From assembly GCA_004010935.1 (NCBI GenBank), contig CP026511.1, forward strand, positions 2,232,001 to 2,296,000: DNA of 64,000 nt. The letters run 5' to 3'. Within the stretch, counting starts at the first letter, position 1; the number at the start of each line of letters is the position of its first letter. The translations under genes were made by a program, and so were the position numbers. Source of the stretch: Pseudomonadaceae bacterium SI-3. GTDB taxonomy: Bacteria; Pseudomonadota; Gammaproteobacteria; Pseudomonadales; Pseudomonadaceae. Below, one piece after another: positions 1-9,224 of this stretch. The notes beneath the pieces are model-generated. The model was not told where the DNA came from, ran no database searches, and saw nothing but the letters and a program-made list of their open reading frames with translations.

Positions 1-866
1 TGAATACGCGGCTTCTGCGGGCGTCGAACAAGGCCATGAAAGCGATGATTGCCCGCTGTCCGCAGCAGCATCGGCTGGTCCTCGGGCTGGCTGAGCAGCT
101 GCCGCAGCGGGACGTCGAACAGCCGGTCGATGCGGCTACGAGTAAGCGCCAAGCCCAGCAAATTGTCTGCACGTCGATTGGCTGAAACGATCAGCCCCGA
201 TTCGTCGAAGACCAATAGACCGGCCCACTGACTATCAAGATTGTCCTGGCCGGTATTGAACGTCAGCTGGAAATAATCATCGCGGAACAGATTCAAGATC
301 AGCCTGTTTTCAACCGACTGGCTCATCATCTTGACCATGCCCAGCGTGTGCGATGGCGGGAGGTAGCTGTCGCTGGACACGTCGAGCACCGCGATCAGCT
401 GTCGTTGGGCGTCGTAAATGGGCGACGCCGCGCCGGACAGATATCGGTTGGCCTGGAGGAAGTGCTCGTCCCGTTGGATATGCACGGCTTGCCCGCTGGC
501 CAGTGCGGTGCCGATCGCATTGGTTCCAGTATCTCGCTCCATCCAGCTGGCGCCCGGCTTGAATCCGCGTTGCTGCGCGGGGTCGACGAAGCGCCTGTCA
601 CCCCAGGACTCAAGCAACTGTCCGCCGCTGTCGGCAAGCAGAATCAGGCAGCTCGAATTCGAAAGGATGTTCTCGTAATAAGGCAGCACTTCACGCTGCG
701 TGGTCTGGACCAGGTTTCGCTGACGTTCCAGCAGGGCATTGACGTCTCTCTCCGCTGGGTCGCCAAAGCTGGGGATGCTGAGCGGGTGTAGTCCGTAGCG
801 TTCGCAACGGCTCCACGAGCCTTCTACCAAAGCCTGGTGTGAGATGGGCTGGGCTGGGTTGGCCAT
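1..866 (-). CDS. sigma-54-dependent activator, GAF N-terminal part (partial)
   Basis: The minus-strand frame is open from an ATG at 866 to the window edge, so only about 288 N-terminal residues are present. An AGAGG ribosome site lies just upstream of the ATG. The region reads as the GAF sensor of AcoR-type enhancer-binding proteins: the signature ERDTGTNAIGTAL is followed by AASPIYDAQ and LIAVLDVSSD. A PAS-like stretch with the core LLVFDESGLIVSANRRADNLL comes next. The AAA+ and Fis domains expected from the family lie outside the window. The gene is divergent from the ABC operon that starts at 1086, which has a -24/-12 promoter, so it is the likely activator of that operon. The ligand cannot be read from sequence; glycerol or a related alcohol is an inference from the target. 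Confidence 0.85.
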   Translation of the reverse strand, partial: MANPAQPISHQALVEGSWSRCERYGLHPLSIPSFGDPAERDVNALLERQRNLVQTTQREVLPYYENILSNSSCLILLADSGGQLLESWGDRRFVDPAQQRGFKPGASWMERDTGTNAIGTALASGQAVHIQRDEHFLQANRYLSGAASPIYDAQRQLIAVLDVSSDSYLPPSHTLGMVKMMSQSVENRLILNLFRDDYFQLTFNTGQDNLDSQWAGLLVFDESGLIVSANRRADNLLGLALTRSRIDRLFDVPLRQLLSQPEDQPMLLRTAGNHRFHGLVRRPQKPRI

Positions 867-923
867 GTCGCCTCTCTGTCGCGGTACGTTCTTGTTGTTT
901 TGTGTTTGTCACCGTCGGTGCCA

Positions 924-981
924 TGAACAGTCTTGTTCATTTTTGTTCACTGTCAATGTTCACAACTGTTCATTTTGAACA
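924..981. promoter_or_regulatory. Array of six TGTTCA/TGAACA half-sites (activator enhancer)
   Basis: Six hexamers are visible: TGAACA at 924, TGTTCA at 934, 944, 957 and 967, and TGAACA at 976. Spacings are 10, 10, 13, 10 and 9 bases, close to helical turns. The first two form an inverted pair with a 4-base gap, and the last two an inverted pair with a 3-base gap. The array lies 55 to 112 bases upstream of the sigma-54 promoter, where enhancer-binding proteins normally bind. Binding by the divergent regulator is inferred. Confidence 0.7.
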
Positions 982-1035
982 CTTAACAACAGCGGCCTGC
1001 ACAAAGCGCCACGGGCTAGAGCGGTTTAGCTTAGC

Positions 1036-1051
1036 TGGCATGGATATCGCT
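1036..1051 (+). promoter_or_regulatory. Sigma-54 (-24/-12) promoter of the ABC operon
   Basis: TGGCATGGATATCGCT matches the RpoN consensus TGGCAC-N5-TTGCA, with the invariant GG and GC separated by exactly 10 bases. The predicted start of transcription is near 1062, giving a leader of about 24 bases before the ATG at 1086. A GAF-type sigma-54 activator gene next door supports the call. Confidence 0.75.
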
Positions 1052-1085
1052 CTGAATCCTTCCATAACAACTAGAAGGATGCGGC

Positions 1086-2168
1086 ATGTCCCTCACCCTG
1101 GAACACGTCACTAAAACTGTCGATGGCCAGCTGCATATCGACGACGCCAGCGTCATTTTCGAACCTGGCTCGTTCAATGTGCTGATCGGTCGAACCCTGT
1201 CGGGCAAGACCTCGTTGATGCGACTCATGGCGGGGCTCGACAAGCCGACTCGGGGGCGAATCTTAATGAACGGCGCCGACGTAACCGGGGTTCCGGTGCG
1301 CAAGCGCAACGTGTCGATGGTGTACCAGCAGTTCATCAACTATCCGACGTTGACCGTGTACGAGAACATCGCTTCACCGTTGCGACAGGCCGGATTCAGT
1401 AAAGCCGAGATCGAGCGCAAGGTGCGCGAAACCGCCGAGATGCTGCACATCGAAGCCTTCCTGAAGAAACACCCGCTGGAACTCTCCGGGGGGCAGCAGC
1501 AACGTACTGCAATGGCCAGGGCGTTGGTAAAGGACGCCGATCTGGTCCTGTTTGACGAGCCGCTGGTGAACCTCGATTACAAATTGCGCGAAGAGCTCCG
1601 CCAGGAAATGCGTGAGCTGTTTAAAACTCGCCGCAGCATCGCCGTATATGCGACCACGGAGCCGAACGAGGCTTTGGCGCTAGGCGGAACAGCAACCGTA
1701 TTGCATGAAGGTCGGGTGATTCAGAGCGGGCCGACGTCGGAGGTGTATCACCGTCCCAGCCAGGTGCTCAGTGCCGAACTGTTCTCCGAGCCGCCGATCA
1801 ACTTGTTGCCAGGGCGAATCGCGGCGAACGAGGTCAGTTTTCAAGACTGCATGCATTTCCCGCTTAACACCGATCTGAGCGGGCTGGACAAAGGCGAGTA
1901 TCGCTTCGGGATCCGCCCCAGTCATATCGGGCTGGTGCCTTCCAACGATGATGATTTGGAAGTGTCTGGCACTGTCGAGCTGGCAGAAATCAGCGGTTCT
2001 GAAACCTTTCTCCATGTGCGGAACGAGCACCTCAGCTTGGTGCTGCACCTGCAAGGGGTTCACGACTACCTCGTCGACTCGCCCATCCGCGTCTACATCC
2101 CGACTCACAAGTTATTCGTTTTCGATGCTTCGGGCCGTCTGGCCCAGGCACCGGCTCGACGTGCCTGA
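1086..2168 (+). CDS. glpS: ABC transporter ATP-binding protein, glycerol-type (GlpS-like)
   Basis: This 360-residue protein is a CUT1-like importer ATPase with a C-terminal TOBE/MalK-type domain (roughly residues 240-355). Walker A is GRTLSGKTS (near residue 37), the signature is LSGGQQQR, and Walker B is LVLFDEP. The switch region reads YATTEPNEA where MalK-type proteins have YVTHDQxEA, so the H-loop histidine is replaced by threonine. It is the first gene of the operon and pairs with the second ATPase encoded 10 bases downstream. The gene order and the 580-residue binding protein match the glycerol transporter GlpSTPQV described in Rhizobium. The symbols follow that system and must not be confused with E. 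coli glpT or glpQ. The ABC role is secure; the glycerol substrate is by analogy. Confidence 0.85.
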   Translation: MSLTLEHVTKTVDGQLHIDDASVIFEPGSFNVLIGRTLSGKTSLMRLMAGLDKPTRGRILMNGADVTGVPVRKRNVSMVYQQFINYPTLTVYENIASPLRQAGFSKAEIERKVRETAEMLHIEAFLKKHPLELSGGQQQRTAMARALVKDADLVLFDEPLVNLDYKLREELRQEMRELFKTRRSIAVYATTEPNEALALGGTATVLHEGRVIQSGPTSEVYHRPSQVLSAELFSEPPINLLPGRIAANEVSFQDCMHFPLNTDLSGLDKGEYRFGIRPSHIGLVPSNDDDLEVSGTVELAEISGSETFLHVRNEHLSLVLHLQGVHDYLVDSPIRVYIPTHKLFVFDASGRLAQAPARRA

Positions 2169-2178
2169 GGAAATCGTT

Positions 2179-3272
2179 ATGGCAGAAATCCGTTTGCAGA
2201 ATCTTGCTCACAGCTATAACAGCCAACCCCAGGGCGCTGCTGACTATGCGATCCGTGAGATGGACCACGTGTGGGAACAGGGCGGCGCTTACGCGCTGTT
2301 GGGGCCGTCTGGGTGCGGCAAGTCCACCTTGCTCAACATTATCTCGGGGTTGCTCAGCCCGTCAGAGGGAGAGGTGCTGTTCGACACACGCAAGGTGAAC
2401 ACGCTAACGCCGGAGCAGCGCAACATCGCGCAGGTTTTTCAGTTTCCGGTCGTCTACGACACCATGACCGTCTTCGACAATCTGGCCTTCCCGCTGCGCA
2501 ACCAAGGCATCGCCGAGGCGCGAATCACAAGCAAGGTTCACGAAATTGCCGAGGTGCTCGACCTCCATCCGCTGCTCAAACGAAAGGCCCACAACCTGAC
2601 TGCCGATGAAAAGCAGAAGGTCTCAATGGGGCGCGGGCTGGTCCGAGACGACGTGTCGGCGATCCTATTCGACGAGCCACTCACAGTCATCGACCCGCAT
2701 TTGAAGTGGAAGCTTCGACGCAAACTCAAGCAGATCCATGAGCAGTTCAACATCACCATGATCTACGTCACCCACGACCAGCTCGAGGCTTCGACCTTCG
2801 CTGACAAGATTGCGGTGATGTACGGCGGGCAGATCGTCCAGTTCGGCACGCCGCGTGAGTTGTTCGAGCGGCCACAACACACCTTTGTTGGTTATTTCGT
2901 GGGCAGCCCGGGGATGAATCTGATCGAGGTGGATGCCCGAGAAAGCGGGGTCGGTTTCGGTGATCTGCATCTGCCGCTACCGGGTGTGCTGGCTGCACGA
3001 CTGCCGGAATTAGCATCGAGTCGCTTGCAGATTGGCATCCGACCTGAGTTCGTTCAGGTCAGCGAGGAGCCGGGTGCCGGTGGGATGCAGGCCGAGGCCG
3101 TGCGAGTCGAGGACCTGGGTACATACAAGATTCTTACGCTTCGTCTGCAAGGGCATCTGATCAAGGCGCGTCTGCCTGAGGATCAAGCGGTGCCGAAAGG
3201 CCAGGCCTGGGTGGGCTTCCCGGCACAGTGGCTGATGCTCTATGCCGATGATCGGCTGGTTGAGGTGCTGCC

Positions 3273-3276
<4 letters not shown>
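2179..3276 (+). CDS. glpT: ABC transporter ATP-binding protein, glycerol-type (GlpT-like)
   Basis: The open frame extends further upstream, but the ATG at 2179 is preferred. It gives a normal ATPase N-terminus (MAEIRLQNLAHSY) and a CTGAGGA ribosome site, and it follows the stop of the preceding ATPase gene. The protein has 365 residues. Walker A is canonical (GPSGCGKST), Walker B is AILFDEPL and the H-loop THDQLEA is intact. The signature LSGGQ is degraded to LTADEKQ. It is therefore the complement of its partner, which keeps LSGGQ but lacks the H-loop histidine. A TOBE-type domain occupies the C-terminal third. The last four bases overlap the first permease gene (ATGA), which suggests translational coupling. 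Confidence 0.87.
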
Positions 3277-4136
<860 letters not shown>

Positions 4137-4149
4137 AAGGGGGCCGCTG

Positions 4150-4950
4150 ATGAACCTGCGCAAGCGAGTGGTATTGATCCTCTACATCGCGTTTCTGATG
4201 GTGCCGATCTACTGGCTCATAAACATGTCATTCAAGAGCAATACCGAGATCCTCGGCGGGCTGACGCTCTGGCCTCGCGACCTTACGCTGGCTAACTACA
4301 AGGTCATCTTCACCGATCGAAGCTGGTACAGCGGTTACATCAATTCACTGTACTACGTGTGCCTGAACACGATCATCTCGCTAACCGTGGCGTTGCCGGC
4401 GGCCTATGCCTTCTCCCGATTTCGTTTTCTCGGGGACAAGCACCTGTTCTTCTGGTTGCTGACCAATCGGATGGCGCCACCCGCCGTCTTTCTGCTGCCG
4501 TTCTTTCAGCTTTACTCATCAATTGGGTTGTTCGACACGCACATCGCTGTGGCGCTCGCTCACTGCCTGTTCAATGTGCCTTTGGCTGTCTGGATCCTTG
4601 AGGGATTCATGTCCGGTGTGCCCAAGGAGATCGATGAAACGGCGTACATCGACGGTTACAGCTTTCCGAAGTTCTTCGTAAAGCTTTTCATCCCGCTGAT
4701 CGGTTCGGGCATCGGCGTTACTGCGTTCTTCTGCTTCATGTTTTCCTGGGTCGAACTGCTGCTGGCGCGCACGCTGACTTCGGTTGACGCCAAGCCGATC
4801 GTTTCGGTGATGACACGAACCGTCTCGGCATCGGGAATCGACTGGGGCGTTCTGGCCGCCGCCGGTGTGCTGACTATTCTGCCCGGCATGCTGGTGATCT
4901 GGTTCGTCCGTAATCATGTCGCCAAGGGCTTCGCCCTTGGGCGCGTATAG
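4150..4950 (+). CDS. glpQ: ABC transporter permease (GlpQ-like, MalG type)
   Basis: This 266-residue permease starts 13 bases after its partner, behind an AAAGGGGG ribosome site. The N-terminus (LRKRVVLILYIAFLMVPIYW) is the first membrane segment. The coupling loop reads GVPKEIDETAYIDGYSFPKF, the EAA motif of the MalG/UgpE branch. It forms the second half of the membrane channel. The usual length for the family is about 270-290 residues, so it is complete. Confidence 0.88.
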   Translation: MNLRKRVVLILYIAFLMVPIYWLINMSFKSNTEILGGLTLWPRDLTLANYKVIFTDRSWYSGYINSLYYVCLNTIISLTVALPAAYAFSRFRFLGDKHLFFWLLTNRMAPPAVFLLPFFQLYSSIGLFDTHIAVALAHCLFNVPLAVWILEGFMSGVPKEIDETAYIDGYSFPKFFVKLFIPLIGSGIGVTAFFCFMFSWVELLLARTLTSVDAKPIVSVMTRTVSASGIDWGVLAAAGVLTILPGMLVIWFVRNHVAKGFALGRV

Positions 4951-4959
4951 GAGTCGCTC

Positions 4960-5232
4960 ATGAGCTGGATGGCATGGACCGGGCCGACCGCGGCTTTCTT
5001 CGCCGTCATCGGTGTACTGCTGGCGCTGATGAGCGCCTGGGAACTGAGGCGACCCTGCGTGCCGCGCAAGGGCATCCTGCCTATCGTTACCACTCGTGGC
5101 GATCGGCTGTTCATTGGACTTCTGGGCAGCGCCTATTGGCATCTGTTGCTGATAGGGCTGACCGACTGGAGCATCTGGATAGCGTCCGCGCTGTCTCTCG
5201 TCTGGTTGTTTGCAGTGATGCGCTGGGGTTGA
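4960..5232 (+). CDS. DUF2160 small membrane protein of the glycerol-type transporter
   Basis: The 90-residue protein has three predicted membrane segments (about residues 5-24, 42-62 and 66-86) with short basic loops. It matches the DUF2160 proteins that accompany glycerol-type ABC systems between the second permease and the binding protein. Its function is not known. Its fixed position and small size suggest an accessory or assembly subunit of the transporter, which is an inference. It lies 9 bases after the permease stop. A stem-loop starts within its stop codon. Confidence 0.8.
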   Translation: MSWMAWTGPTAAFFAVIGVLLALMSAWELRRPCVPRKGILPIVTTRGDRLFIGLLGSAYWHLLLIGLTDWSIWIASALSLVWLFAVMRWG

Positions 5233-5245
5233 GCCTTTCGGCTCA
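5230..5245 (+). promoter_or_regulatory. Intercistronic stem-loop before the binding-protein gene
   Basis: TGAGCC-TTTC-GGCTCA forms a perfect 6-bp stem overlapping the DUF2160 stop. It has no T-run, so it is unlikely to terminate transcription fully. Such stems often protect the downstream binding-protein message, as between malE and malF. The functional role is inferred. Confidence 0.45.
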
Positions 5246-5274
5246 CCCCTCCGAAAAACCCAAAGGAGGTGTTT

Positions 5275-7014
5275 ATGTCCGAGAATAAAAACAACACCCG
5301 ACATGGCATGGCGCTCGCGGCCTTGCTGACGTTGTCCGGCATTTCTGGATCGGCCTGGGCCGACGCCTATGAAGACGCGGCGAAGAAATGGATCGAATCA
5401 GAATTCAACCCGTCGACCCTTACGCCTGAGCAGCAGATGGAAGAGCTGCGCTGGTTCATCAAAGCCGCCGAGCCGTTCCGTGGCATGGAAATCAACGTTG
5501 CTTCGGAAACCATCACGACGCACGAATATGAGTCCAAGACCTTGGCGCTTGCGTTTAGCGAGATCACCGGCATCAAGCTGCGTCACGACTTGATGCAGGA
5601 AGGGGATGTTGTAGAGAAGCTGCAGACCCAGATGCAGTCGGGCAAGAACATCTACGATGGGTATATCAACGACTCTGATCTGATCGGCACGCACTTCCGT
5701 TACGGCAAAGCAGTTGCGATCAGCGACATGATCGAAGGTGAAGCCAAGGACTACACGCTGCCAACACTTGATCTGGATGATTTCATCGGGATTTCTTTCA
5801 CCACGGGCCCGGACGGCAAGCTCTATCAGTTGCCAGTGCAGCAGTTCGCCAACCTCTATTGGTTTCGCGCCGACTGGTTCGAGCGGCCTGAACTGAAAAA
5901 GCAGTTCAAAGAGCGCTACGGGTATGAGCTTGGTGTGCCAGTGAATTGGTCTGCTTATGAAGACATTGCCGAGTTCTTCAGCAAGCACGTCAAGGAGATC
6001 GATGGGCAGCGCGTTTATGGCCACATGGACTACGGCAAGAAGGACCCGTCGCTTGGCTGGCGCTTCACCGATGCTTGGTTCTCCATGGCGGGCGCCGGCG
6101 ACAAAGGGCTTCCAAACGGTTTGCCGGTAGATGAGTGGGGAATTCGTGTTGAGGACTGCCACCCGGTTGGCTCGAGCGTGTCACGCGGCGGTGCCACAAA
6201 CGGTCCAGCTGCGGTCTATGCGACACAAAAATATGTCGACTGGATGCGCGAATACGCCCCGCGCGAAGCCCAAGGCATGACCTTTTCCGAGGCGGGCCCG
6301 GTGCCGGCGCAAGGCAACATTGCTCAGCAGATTTTCTGGTACACCGCATTCACGGCCGACATGACCAAGCCGGGTCTGCCGGTGGTGAATGAGGACGGCA
6401 CGCCGAAGTGGCGGATGGCGCCGTCGCCGAAGGGGCCATATTGGGAGGAGGGCATGAAGCTCGGCTATCAGGATGCAGGATCCTGGACCTTCCTCAACTC
6501 GACTCCGGAGCAGCGCCGTCTGGCTGCATGGCTCTACGCGCAGTTCACCGTGGCGAAAACCGTGTCGCTGAAAAAGACCCTGGTGGGGCTTACCCCGATC
6601 CGTGAGTCGGATATCAACTCAGACGCCATGACCGAGGCTGCGCCAAAACTGGGTGGTCTGGTGGAGTTTTACCGCAGCCCCGCGCGAGTGCAATGGACGC
6701 CGACCGGGACCAATGTGCCGGATTATCCGCGTCTCGCTCAGCTCTGGTGGCAGTACATCGCCGAAGCAGCCAGTGGTGACAAGACCCCTCAGGAGGCTCT
6801 GGACGGGCTTGCCGAAGCGCAAGACACCATGATGGCGCGGCTGGAACGAGCTAACGTGCAGCCTAAGTGCGGACCGAAGTTGAACGAGCCGCGGGATCCC
6901 GAGTATTGGCTGAGCCAACCTGGGGCGCCGAAGCCCAAACTGCAAGATGAAAAGCCTCAGGGGCAGACCGTCAACTATGACGAACTGATCAAGTCTTGGG
7001 AGCAGAAGAGGTAG
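5275..7014 (+). CDS. glpV: ABC transporter substrate-binding protein, glycerol-type (GlpV-like)
   Basis: The ATG at 5275 is preferred over a GTG at 5269 because AAAGGAGG at 5262-5269 is placed correctly for it. The precursor has 579 residues. It begins with a Sec signal peptide (NTRHGMALAALLTLSGISG) with likely cleavage after SAWA near residue 29. The mature protein is a large extracellular solute-binding protein of the length typical of GlpV-type receptors (about 570-580 residues) and longer than most sugar receptors (about 400). It ends the operon and should deliver substrate to the permeases in the periplasm. Its strong ribosome site fits the excess of binding protein over membrane parts. 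Confidence 0.87.
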   Translation: MSENKNNTRHGMALAALLTLSGISGSAWADAYEDAAKKWIESEFNPSTLTPEQQMEELRWFIKAAEPFRGMEINVASETITTHEYESKTLALAFSEITGIKLRHDLMQEGDVVEKLQTQMQSGKNIYDGYINDSDLIGTHFRYGKAVAISDMIEGEAKDYTLPTLDLDDFIGISFTTGPDGKLYQLPVQQFANLYWFRADWFERPELKKQFKERYGYELGVPVNWSAYEDIAEFFSKHVKEIDGQRVYGHMDYGKKDPSLGWRFTDAWFSMAGAGDKGLPNGLPVDEWGIRVEDCHPVGSSVSRGGATNGPAAVYATQKYVDWMREYAPREAQGMTFSEAGPVPAQGNIAQQIFWYTAFTADMTKPGLPVVNEDGTPKWRMAPSPKGPYWEEGMKLGYQDAGSWTFLNSTPEQRRLAAWLYAQFTVAKTVSLKKTLVGLTPIRESDINSDAMTEAAPKLGGLVEFYRSPARVQWTPTGTNVPDYPRLAQLWWQYIAEAASGDKTPQEALDGLAEAQDTMMARLERANVQPKCGPKLNEPRDPEYWLSQPGAPKPKLQDEKPQGQTVNYDELIKSWEQKR

Positions 7015-7033
7015 TGGGCTGTACCGGGTAAAC

Positions 7034-7062
7034 AAAACGGCACCCGAGGGTGCCGTTTTGCG
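7034..7062 (+). terminator. Rho-independent terminator of the ABC operon
   Basis: AAAACGGCACCC (7034-7045) and GGGTGCCGTTTT (7048-7059) form a 12-bp stem with a very short loop, 20 bases after the binding-protein stop. The A and T tracts on the two sides let it work in both directions, so it could also serve the convergent folD. Confidence 0.85.
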
Positions 7063-7089
7063 TGTTGTTTGCCTTTGTCGCTGCGTAGC

Positions 7090-7944
7090 TTAACCGTGCA
7101 GATGTTCAGCGGCATGCAACGTGTTTTCCAGTAGACAAGCCCGGGTCATCGGACCCACACCGCCTGGCACTGGCGTAATCCAGCTAGCGCGTTGCACGGC
7201 GACATCGAACTCGACATCACCGACGAGCTTGCCGTCGGCTTGGCGATTGATGCCCACGTCGATCACGATGGCGCCTTCCTTTATCCAGTCACCTTTGACC
7301 AGACCGGTTATACCTGTCGCGACCACGATCAGATCGGCACGTTTGACGTGGTCGGCCAGATCATGAGTAAAGCGATGGGTGACAGTGGTCGTGCAGCCTG
7401 CCAGCAATAACTCAAGCGCCATGGGCCTGCCGACGATGTTGGACGCACCCACCACAACCGCGTTTAGTCCATGCAGATCGACGCCAGTGCTATCGAGCAA
7501 TGCCATGATGCCTTTCGGCGTACAGGGGCGGAGCAGCGGCATACGCTGAGCGAGACGGCCAATGTTGTAGGGATGGAAACCATCCACATCCTTGTCGGGG
7601 CGAATACGTTCGAGCAGTTGCGATGCATCCAGGTGCTTAGGCAATGGTAGCTGCACGAGAATGCCGTCAATCGACGGGTCGTCATTAAGCTGATCGATCA
7701 ATCCCAGCAGTTCATCCTGGCTGGTTGAAGCGGGCAGGTCATGAGCGGTGGACTTGAACCCCACCTCCTCGCAATCCTTGCGCTTGTGCGCCACATAGAC
7801 CTGAGAGGCCGGGTCCATGCCCACGAGAATCACTGCCAGGCCAGGTACTCGTAAACCTTGCTTGGATCGCTCGGCAACTCGGCCCGCGATTTGCTGGCGG
7901 ACATTGGCAGCGATCTGTTTACCGTCGATCAGTTTTGCGGTCAT
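7090..7944 (-). CDS. folD: Bifunctional methylenetetrahydrofolate dehydrogenase / methenyltetrahydrofolate cyclohydrolase
   Basis: The 284-residue cytoplasmic enzyme interconverts 5,10-methylene-, methenyl- and 10-formyl-tetrahydrofolate using NADP. Family motifs are present: [14 protein letters not shown] with the catalytic lysine (near residue 54), [14 protein letters not shown], the dinucleotide-binding [18 protein letters not shown] (near 160-177), and the C-terminal [12 protein letters not shown]. It has full family length. In pseudomonads folD is a core gene next to a tRNA cluster, as seen here, so it marks the core chromosome on the left of the accessory patch. Confidence 0.97.
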   Translation of the reverse strand: MTAKLIDGKQIAANVRQQIAGRVAERSKQGLRVPGLAVILVGMDPASQVYVAHKRKDCEEVGFKSTAHDLPASTSQDELLGLIDQLNDDPSIDGILVQLPLPKHLDASQLLERIRPDKDVDGFHPYNIGRLAQRMPLLRPCTPKGIMALLDSTGVDLHGLNAVVVGASNIVGRPMALELLLAGCTTTVTHRFTHDLADHVKRADLIVVATGITGLVKGDWIKEGAIVIDVGINRQADGKLVGDVEFDVAVQRASWITPVPGGVGPMTRACLLENTLHAAEHLHG

Positions 7945-8077
7945 GACGCGTGGTTAACCATCGAGAAGGACTGAAAAAGGACGCGCATTCTCGCACGACG
8001 GCACCGTTCGGCAAAGGCGACACGGGGGAGGATTCCCGTAACTCCTTTACCAGGCTGAAATTTTTTTGGTTTTGCTG

Positions 8078-8106
8078 TTGACGATGTGAAGGCAGGCCAT
8101 TAAGAT
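8078..8106 (+). promoter_or_regulatory. Sigma-70 promoter of the tRNA cluster
   Basis: TTGACG (8078-8083) and TAAGAT (8101-8106) are 17 bases apart, each one mismatch from consensus. The bases after the -10 (TCGCCCCGC) form the GC-rich discriminator typical of stringently controlled tRNA promoters. Transcription would start near 8113, about 104 bases upstream of tRNA-Arg. Confidence 0.75.
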
Positions 8107-8216
8107 TCGCCCCGCTTGTCGAGCACAGCTTGCTGCTGGGTAAGACGGCTTTTGAGGGGCAACCCCCTTCACTGGCCGGAGCTTGAAGTCTGCGCTCTGA
8201 TCGAATGCAGATAAAA

Positions 8217-8293
8217 GCGCCCGTAGCTCAGTTGGATAGAGCATCCGCCTTCTAAGCGGATGGTCGCAGGTTCGAGTCCTGCCGGGTGCGCCA
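8217..8293 (+). tRNA. tRNA-Arg (anticodon TCT)
   Basis: The cloverleaf folds with acceptor GCGCCCG pairing CGGGTGC, discriminator G and an encoded CCA (77 bases). The anticodon stem TCCGC/GCGGA closes a CTTCTAA loop with anticodon TCT. The T-loop GTTCGAGTC is standard. It is the first of three tRNAs read from the promoter at 8078. Confidence 0.97.
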
Positions 8294-8321
8294 TTCCGGT
8301 TGGTACAAGCAAATGCAATAT

Positions 8322-8398
8322 GGTGGGCGTAGCTCAGTTGGTAGAGCACAGGATTGTGGCTCCTGCGGTCGTGGGTTCGAACCCCATCGTCCACCCCA
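8322..8398 (+). tRNA. tRNA-His (anticodon GTG)
   Basis: The acceptor GTGGGCG pairs CGTCCAC. An extra 5' G at 8322 (G-1) faces discriminator C, which is the identity element of tRNA-His. The anticodon loop is TTGTGGC with anticodon GTG. CCA is encoded. Confidence 0.97.
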
Positions 8399-8405
8399 TA
8401 TTCCG

Positions 8406-8432
8406 AAACGCCAGGCGCAGCCTGGCGTTTTC
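8406..8432 (+). terminator. Stem-loop with T-run between tRNA-His and tRNA-Leu
   Basis: AAACGCCAGGC (8406-8416), loop GCA and GCCTGGCGTTT (8420-8430) give an 11-bp stem followed by TTTTCGTTT. It looks like an intrinsic terminator or attenuator, which would make tRNA-Leu partly independent. It could instead be a processing stem in the tRNA precursor. Confidence 0.6.
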
Positions 8433-8444
8433 GTTTAGAAGTTT

Positions 8445-8529
8445 GCGGACGTGGTGAAATTGGTAGACACACCAGATTTAGGTTCTGGCGCCGCAAGGTG
8501 TGAGAGTTCGAGTCTCTCCGTCCGCACCA
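8445..8529 (+). tRNA. tRNA-Leu (anticodon TAG)
   Basis: The 85-base class II tRNA has acceptor GCGGACG pairing CGTCCGC, discriminator A and encoded CCA. The anticodon stem CCAGA/TCTGG closes TTTAGGT with anticodon TAG. A long variable arm is present (GGCGCCGCAAGGTGT region). It is the last tRNA before the accessory region, so its 3' end is a candidate integration site, although no second copy of that end was noticed in the window. Confidence 0.97.
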
Positions 8530-8572
8530 TCACATGATTTCCTGACCTCTTACGAGGTTTGGAAAATCCCTG

Positions 8573-8597
8573 AAAGCCCCTTAGATGGGGCTTTTTT
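8573..8597 (+). terminator. Rho-independent terminator of the tRNA cluster
   Basis: AAAGCCCC (8573-8580), loop TTAGAT and GGGGCTTT (8587-8594) run into a TTTTTT tract. It lies 44 bases after tRNA-Leu. Confidence 0.88.
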
Positions 8598-9224
8598 GTG
8601 CCTGTCGTTTTCTCAGGGCACCTCATAAAAGTCCGTACGAACGCGATCCTCTGGGTACAAAAATGCGTCCATCACGAGTTCCAGTTCGGGAGATGTACCC
8701 GTGGCTCTCACCGATACGGCGATACGTCCAAGCTAAGCCCAAGGAGAAGGCGTACACAGTCGCCGAGGGAGATGGGCTGGCCTTTCTCGCCCATCCGCGC
8801 AGTGCCCTGTGGCGTACCCAGGGTGGGTATAAGGGCGCTGAAGAGGCGGCCGTCAGTTGAGAAGGTCATCATCTGCGACGGACTCTACCAGCGCATTGCC
8901 ATAGCCCCTGAGGATCCAAATGCCCGCGCTCAAGCCCTTTTAGCCCCGCATCTGAAAGCGGTCGTAGGCACGCCTGTCTGAAGAGGTAAAAGAGTTCCTC
9001 AGTCCCAAAATTGCTGGCACATGACGGCTCCCGTTAAGGCCGCTTTTGGCCGTTCTCTGCCTATCGCGTCTCTACTGTCGACGCGTCGAGGAAAACTGAA
9101 CTCCGTGGTCGAAGCCAATGCAAAACGGTCCATGAGCACGATTGGGTTACCCATGGAAACGACCGATCCATATCGCACGAAAACGGCGTCCTCGCATGAC
9201 AACCAGACGCGGGTTTAGATGGAA
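8598..9224. other. Gene-poor stretch after the tRNA cluster, no recognised gene
   Basis: About 630 bases. A 127-codon frame opens at 8598 on the plus strand, but it has no ribosome site, no recognisable family and an unusual residue mix, so it is not called as a gene. Its last 40 residues (DGLYQRIAIAPEDPNARAQA) look more protein-like and may be a remnant. In several pseudomonads tig-clpP-clpX follow this tRNA cluster. They are absent here. Confidence 0.5.

Noticed and set aside
4519..5304. Minus-strand frame of 261 codons across glpQ and DUF2160
   Set aside because: Antisense to two recognised membrane proteins; residue mix is proline-, arginine- and glutamine-rich as in shadow frames.
8598..8981. 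127-codon frame after the tRNA cluster
   Set aside because: No ribosome site, no family and atypical composition; it overlaps the tRNA terminator end. Kept only as a possible remnant.
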